In this document: positions 6,000 to 8,347 of the stretch, piece by piece
Numbering within the stretch: position 1 is the first letter of the stretch
Layout: the number at the start of each line of letters is the position of its first letter
Translations under genes and position numbers: made by a program
The notes under the pieces: generated by a model
Seen by the model: the letters and a program-made list of their open reading frames with translations, nothing else
Databases searched by the model: none
Told to the model about the DNA's origin: nothing
NCBI GenBank assembly: GCA_028822945.1
Contig: JAPKCN010000077.1
Location: 1 to 8,347, forward strand
Origin: Porticoccaceae bacterium
Lineage (GTDB): Bacteria; Pseudomonadota; Gammaproteobacteria; Pseudomonadales; Porticoccaceae
DNA: 8,347 bases
Direction: 5' to 3'

Positions 6000-6975
6000 C
6001 AACCACTACGCAACCGCCAAAACCGCCATGCTCAATCAGCTGATGAGATTGTACCAACTGCTCTAGCGGCACTCTATGAGCGATGCGGTGCTTTAATACG
6101 TTCGCTGTCAGCGCTCGAGTGATATCCTCTATGGCATGCTGTTTAGCTGCTTCTGGCATGGCGTAAACGATAACTGTGCGCAGTGTTAAATCCATATACA
6201 TCATGCGCAAAAATGGCAATTGTGGTTCTCTCACCTGACTCGACGAATAACTGGCGATAACGCCGCTTGTGGCGATGCAGTTGAGGATTTCGCCAAGATT
6301 GGCGCCAAACTCGACATCGATAACGCGCTCGACTGCCCTCCCGCCCGCGGCACGAAGGACTTCTTCGCCCCAACCGGGGTGGCGGTGGTTAACCACTGCG
6401 CTGGCACCGAGTTCTAGGCACAGTGACCGATCGATGTCATTGCTGGCGGTGGTGATAACTGAGGCGCCGGCTAGCAGTGCCCACTGAATAGCATAGTAGC
6501 CAACTCGTCCGGCACCGCCGGTAATCAGCAAGGTTTGGCCGCTGACGTCGCCATCGGCAAACACGCAGCGGTGTGCCGTCATAGCTGGAATGCCGAGGCA
6601 GGCTCCGACGTCGAATCCAGTATTTTGTGGCAGTGTCACTGCGCGACTTGAGTCGAGTGCAACATAGTCTGCTGCCGTACCTAATTGGCGGGCGAATTGC
6701 GCTTGATAGACCCATACGCGCTGTCCAATTCGATCACTGGATACGCCTTCTCCGACCGCTTCGATAACGCCGGCACCGTCGCTATGGGGAATCACAAGGC
6801 CTGCATCGAGTAAATTGGGAAAGGCCCCCGCGCGTTTTTTCACATCCGATGGGTTAACGCCACTGGTCGCCAGTTTGACCAGCACACCGCCGGATTCAGC
6901 GGTGGGAGTGGGTTGATCGCCTACCTGAATAACCTGAGGTGCCGCGCCGAAGGTTTCAAACCATGCTGCTCTCAT
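5986..6975 (-). CDS. NADPH:quinone reductase-like oxidoreductase (zinc-free MDR family)
   Basis: Soluble NAD(P)H-dependent oxidoreductase of the medium-chain dehydrogenase/reductase superfamily, quinone oxidoreductase/zeta-crystallin branch. It would reduce quinones, enones or other activated double bonds. The N-terminal GroES-like domain includes SGVNPSDVKKRAG (38-50) and IPHSDGAGVIEAVG (62-75); the zinc-alcohol-dehydrogenase GHE signature and structural cysteines are absent. The nucleotide-binding loop is GGAGRVG (153-159). The length of 329 residues is normal. The start at 6975 has AAGGA seven bases upstream (6983-6987), the best ribosome site in the block. It follows the SDR gene after 36 bp and overlaps the esterase start by 14 bp, so the three are very probably co-transcribed. 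Its role in the presumed pathway is unclear: it could reduce an unsaturated intermediate, or detoxify a reactive one. Confidence 0.88.
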   Translation of the reverse strand: MRAAWFETFGAAPQVIQVGDQPTPTAESGGVLVKLATSGVNPSDVKKRAGAFPNLLDAGLVIPHSDGAGVIEAVGEGVSSDRIGQRVWVYQAQFARQLGTAADYVALDSSRAVTLPQNTGFDVGACLGIPAMTAHRCVFADGDVSGQTLLITGGAGRVGYYAIQWALLAGASVITTASNDIDRSLCLELGASAVVNHRHPGWGEEVLRAAGGRAVERVIDVEFGANLGEILNCIATSGVIASYSSSQVREPQLPFLRMMYMDLTLRTVIVYAMPEAAKQHAIEDITRALTANVLKHRIAHRVPLEQLVQSHQLIEHGGFGGCVVVDVQT

Positions 6976-7011
6976 ATTTAGTTCCTTATTATTGACGGAC
7001 TTTACCCTTGG

Positions 7012-7788
7012 TTAGTCTAACCAGTTGGATAGCCCTTCAGTATGACCGTCTAGGGGGATTGCCTGTCCGGAAATGTGTCGGCCGGCTTTGGAGCAAAGGA
7101 AAATAACGGTCTTGGCGATATCCTCCGCTTCGACGAATACCCGTAGTGAGTTTTGGCGTAGATAGACATCCCGAATAGCGGCTTCTGATAGGCCGCGTTG
7201 CTCGGCATCCTTGGCGATCACGGAGTCGATGCGGGGGCCGTTGACACTGCCGGGGCAGAGTGCGTTGACGCGAACGCCAAACGGGCCGAGTTCCATGGCC
7301 CAGGTTTTCGTAAGCCCGATCATCGCCCATTTTGCCGCTACATAGGGCGAGCGCAATGGAAAACCAAATAGCGCCGCGTTTGATGCCATATTGAGCATGC
7401 ATCCGCGCGCGGCCTTTAGCAGCGGTACGGCTTGGCGGGATACATAAAATAAGCTGTTCAGATCGGTGTCGAGGGTGCGCTGCCAATCATGTGGATCGAT
7501 ATCCTCGAGCGCTGCAGTGGGACCGGCGACGCCGACGTTATTCACCAGGATATTTAGCCGTCCATAGAGCTCGTTAATGTCGCGGTATAGCCGATCCACT
7601 TGGTCGATTTGTGCGACATCGGCAACTGTGGTGGTTATGTGTGGATAATCGCGCGCAACATTGGCAATTGCCGTTTCGCAAATATCGCAAATGTGCACTT
7701 GTGCGCCATCGGCAAGAAAGGCTTTGGCGATTGCCAATCCAATACCAGATGCGCCTGCCGTTATGAGTACGGTTTTTTGCTTATGCAT
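7012..7788 (-). CDS. Short-chain dehydrogenase/reductase (classical SDR, NAD-preferring)
   Basis: Soluble Rossmann-fold alcohol/ketone oxidoreductase of the classical SDR family, 258 residues (typical about 250). The cofactor motif reads TAGASGIG (10-17), with Ala replacing the first Gly of TGxxxGxG. Asp35 at the end of beta-2 (HICDI) favours NAD over NADP. Further landmarks are NNVG (83-86, usually NNAG), catalytic Asn111, Ser136 (MASNAA), Tyr149 and Lys153 (YVAAK), and PG (179-180). The C-terminus carries SGQAIPLDGHTE (240-251), a common end for the subfamily. All four catalytic residues are present. The gene begins 22 bp after the upstream amidohydrolase stop and has only a weak Shine-Dalgarno. 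In context it could oxidise a beta-hydroxy acid to the keto acid that BKACE needs; this is inference, as SDR substrates cannot be read from sequence. Confidence 0.9.
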   Translation of the reverse strand: MHKQKTVLITAGASGIGLAIAKAFLADGAQVHICDICETAIANVARDYPHITTTVADVAQIDQVDRLYRDINELYGRLNILVNNVGVAGPTAALEDIDPHDWQRTLDTDLNSLFYVSRQAVPLLKAARGCMLNMASNAALFGFPLRSPYVAAKWAMIGLTKTWAMELGPFGVRVNALCPGSVNGPRIDSVIAKDAEQRGLSEAAIRDVYLRQNSLRVFVEAEDIAKTVIFLCSKAGRHISGQAIPLDGHTEGLSNWLD

Positions 7789-7810
7789 AATCTAGCCAAT
7801 CGCTGTGGCG

Positions 7811-8347
7811 TTAATTTTTCAGTAAGTTAACAATTATTTCACCGTTTTTCATTACGAAAACCGGATTTTCTAATGCTGATATATCCCCTATGGGATTTCC
7901 GCGTACTGCGATAACGTCGGCTAATTTGTCGGCTTCGAGGGTGCCAATGCGGTCATCCCACTGAAGTAATTCTGCAGCCACGCTGGTGCCGGCTTTAATC
8001 GCTTCCATCGGGCTCATGCCAGCCTCTACCAACGTGGCAAATTCTCGTGCACATAAAAACGATTCGACGGCATATCCGCAGAGATCCGAACCGACGACAA
8101 TTTTTACACCGGCTTGATGAGCCTCGCCAATCATTGTAAGCCATGCATCTCTAAAGGATAAGTAGAAATCGTCGTTTTTAGTCTGTTCTAGAAGCTTGCC
8201 GCTGTTGGCATAGTAATCGCCGACATAGATGGTCGGCACATAATAGGTGTTGTGTTTTACCATAAGAGTAATTGATTCTCGATCGAGAAAGCTGCCGTGC
8301 TCGATCGATCGTACACCGGCGATAATCGCCTGATTGATGCCTTCAGT
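7811..8347 (-). CDS. Amidohydrolase, imidazolonepropionase/prolidase-like, C-terminal 178 residues (5' end outside window)
   Basis: C-terminal part of a metal-dependent amidohydrolase, with an open frame running in from the window edge; an intact member would have about 400-430 residues, so more than half is missing. Visible landmarks (fragment numbering) are AGVRSIEHG (10-18, metal-binding His17), a VPT motif (37-39), VVGSD (84-88, catalytic Asp88), FATLVEAGMSPMEAIKAGT (103-121), and GTLEADKLADVIAV (135-148) followed by the closing beta-sandwich strands VFVMKNGEIIVN. This pattern belongs to the imidazolonepropionase-like group, which includes secreted and cytoplasmic dipeptidases hydrolysing Xaa-Pro, Xaa-Arg or Xaa-Lys bonds. 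Whether it is exported cannot be judged without the N-terminus. It is the first gene visible in the leftward transcription block and is 22 bp from the SDR. The Met at 8263 is internal, since coding similarity continues upstream of it. Confidence 0.87.
   Translation of the reverse strand, partial: TEGINQAIIAGVRSIEHGSFLDRESITLMVKHNTYYVPTIYVGDYYANSGKLLEQTKNDDFYLSFRDAWLTMIGEAHQAGVKIVVGSDLCGYAVESFLCAREFATLVEAGMSPMEAIKAGTSVAAELLQWDDRIGTLEADKLADVIAVRGNPIGDISALENPVFVMKNGEIIVNLLKN

Noticed and set aside
5536..6066. Plus-strand frame across the esterase start and the end of the MDR gene
   Set aside because: It is antisense to two well-supported genes, and its translation shows no recognisable motif.
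8279..8308. Clustered TCGATCGA palindromes near the right edge
   Set aside because: They lie within the coding frame of the amidohydrolase fragment (the codons for IEHGSFLDRE) and are explained by codon choice for Asp, Arg, Ser and Ile.

Overview
The window looks like a piece of a catabolic gene cluster from a Gram-negative proteobacterium. I would guess a gammaproteobacterium, possibly aquatic. The reasons are two enzymes with lipoprotein signal peptides ending in lipobox cysteines, tightly packed genes, a mid-range GC content by eye, and a beta-keto acid cleavage enzyme plus thioesterase pair of the kind known from proteobacterial carnitine breakdown. The genus cannot be read from this sequence, and I see no RNA gene, insertion sequence, CRISPR array or phage gene.

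Layout: 1-763 (-) is an MFS transporter whose C-terminal half lies outside the window. A 291-bp divergent intergenic region (764-1054) holds operator-like repeats and a possible small ORF. 1055-2797 (+) is a lipoprotein amidohydrolase of the YtcJ/NfdA type. Its stop codon interlocks with that of a convergent block that runs leftward over the rest of the window. In order of transcription, that block is: the C-terminal part of an imidazolonepropionase/prolidase-like amidohydrolase (7811-8347), a short-chain dehydrogenase (7012-7788), a zinc-free quinone-reductase-like MDR protein (5986-6975), a lipoprotein type-B carboxylesterase (4350-5999), a roughly 200-bp gap with several palindromes, a BKACE (DUF849) enzyme (3235-4125 or 4146), and a hotdog thioesterase (2794-3210).

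How the genes may work together (inference): the esterase would release a hydroxy acid from an ester in the envelope. The SDR would oxidise the hydroxyl to a keto group. BKACE would cleave the beta-keto acid with acetyl-CoA, giving acetoacetate and a new acyl-CoA, and the thioesterase would release the free acid. This parallels acyl-carnitine to glycine betaine catabolism, but with an SDR where pseudomonads use the 3-hydroxyacyl-CoA-dehydrogenase-type CdhA. The two amidohydrolases, the MDR reductase and the MFS transporter suggest a more complex substrate than carnitine, perhaps one with both amide and ester bonds. The substrate is unknown, and this candidate pathway is the most interesting thing in the window.
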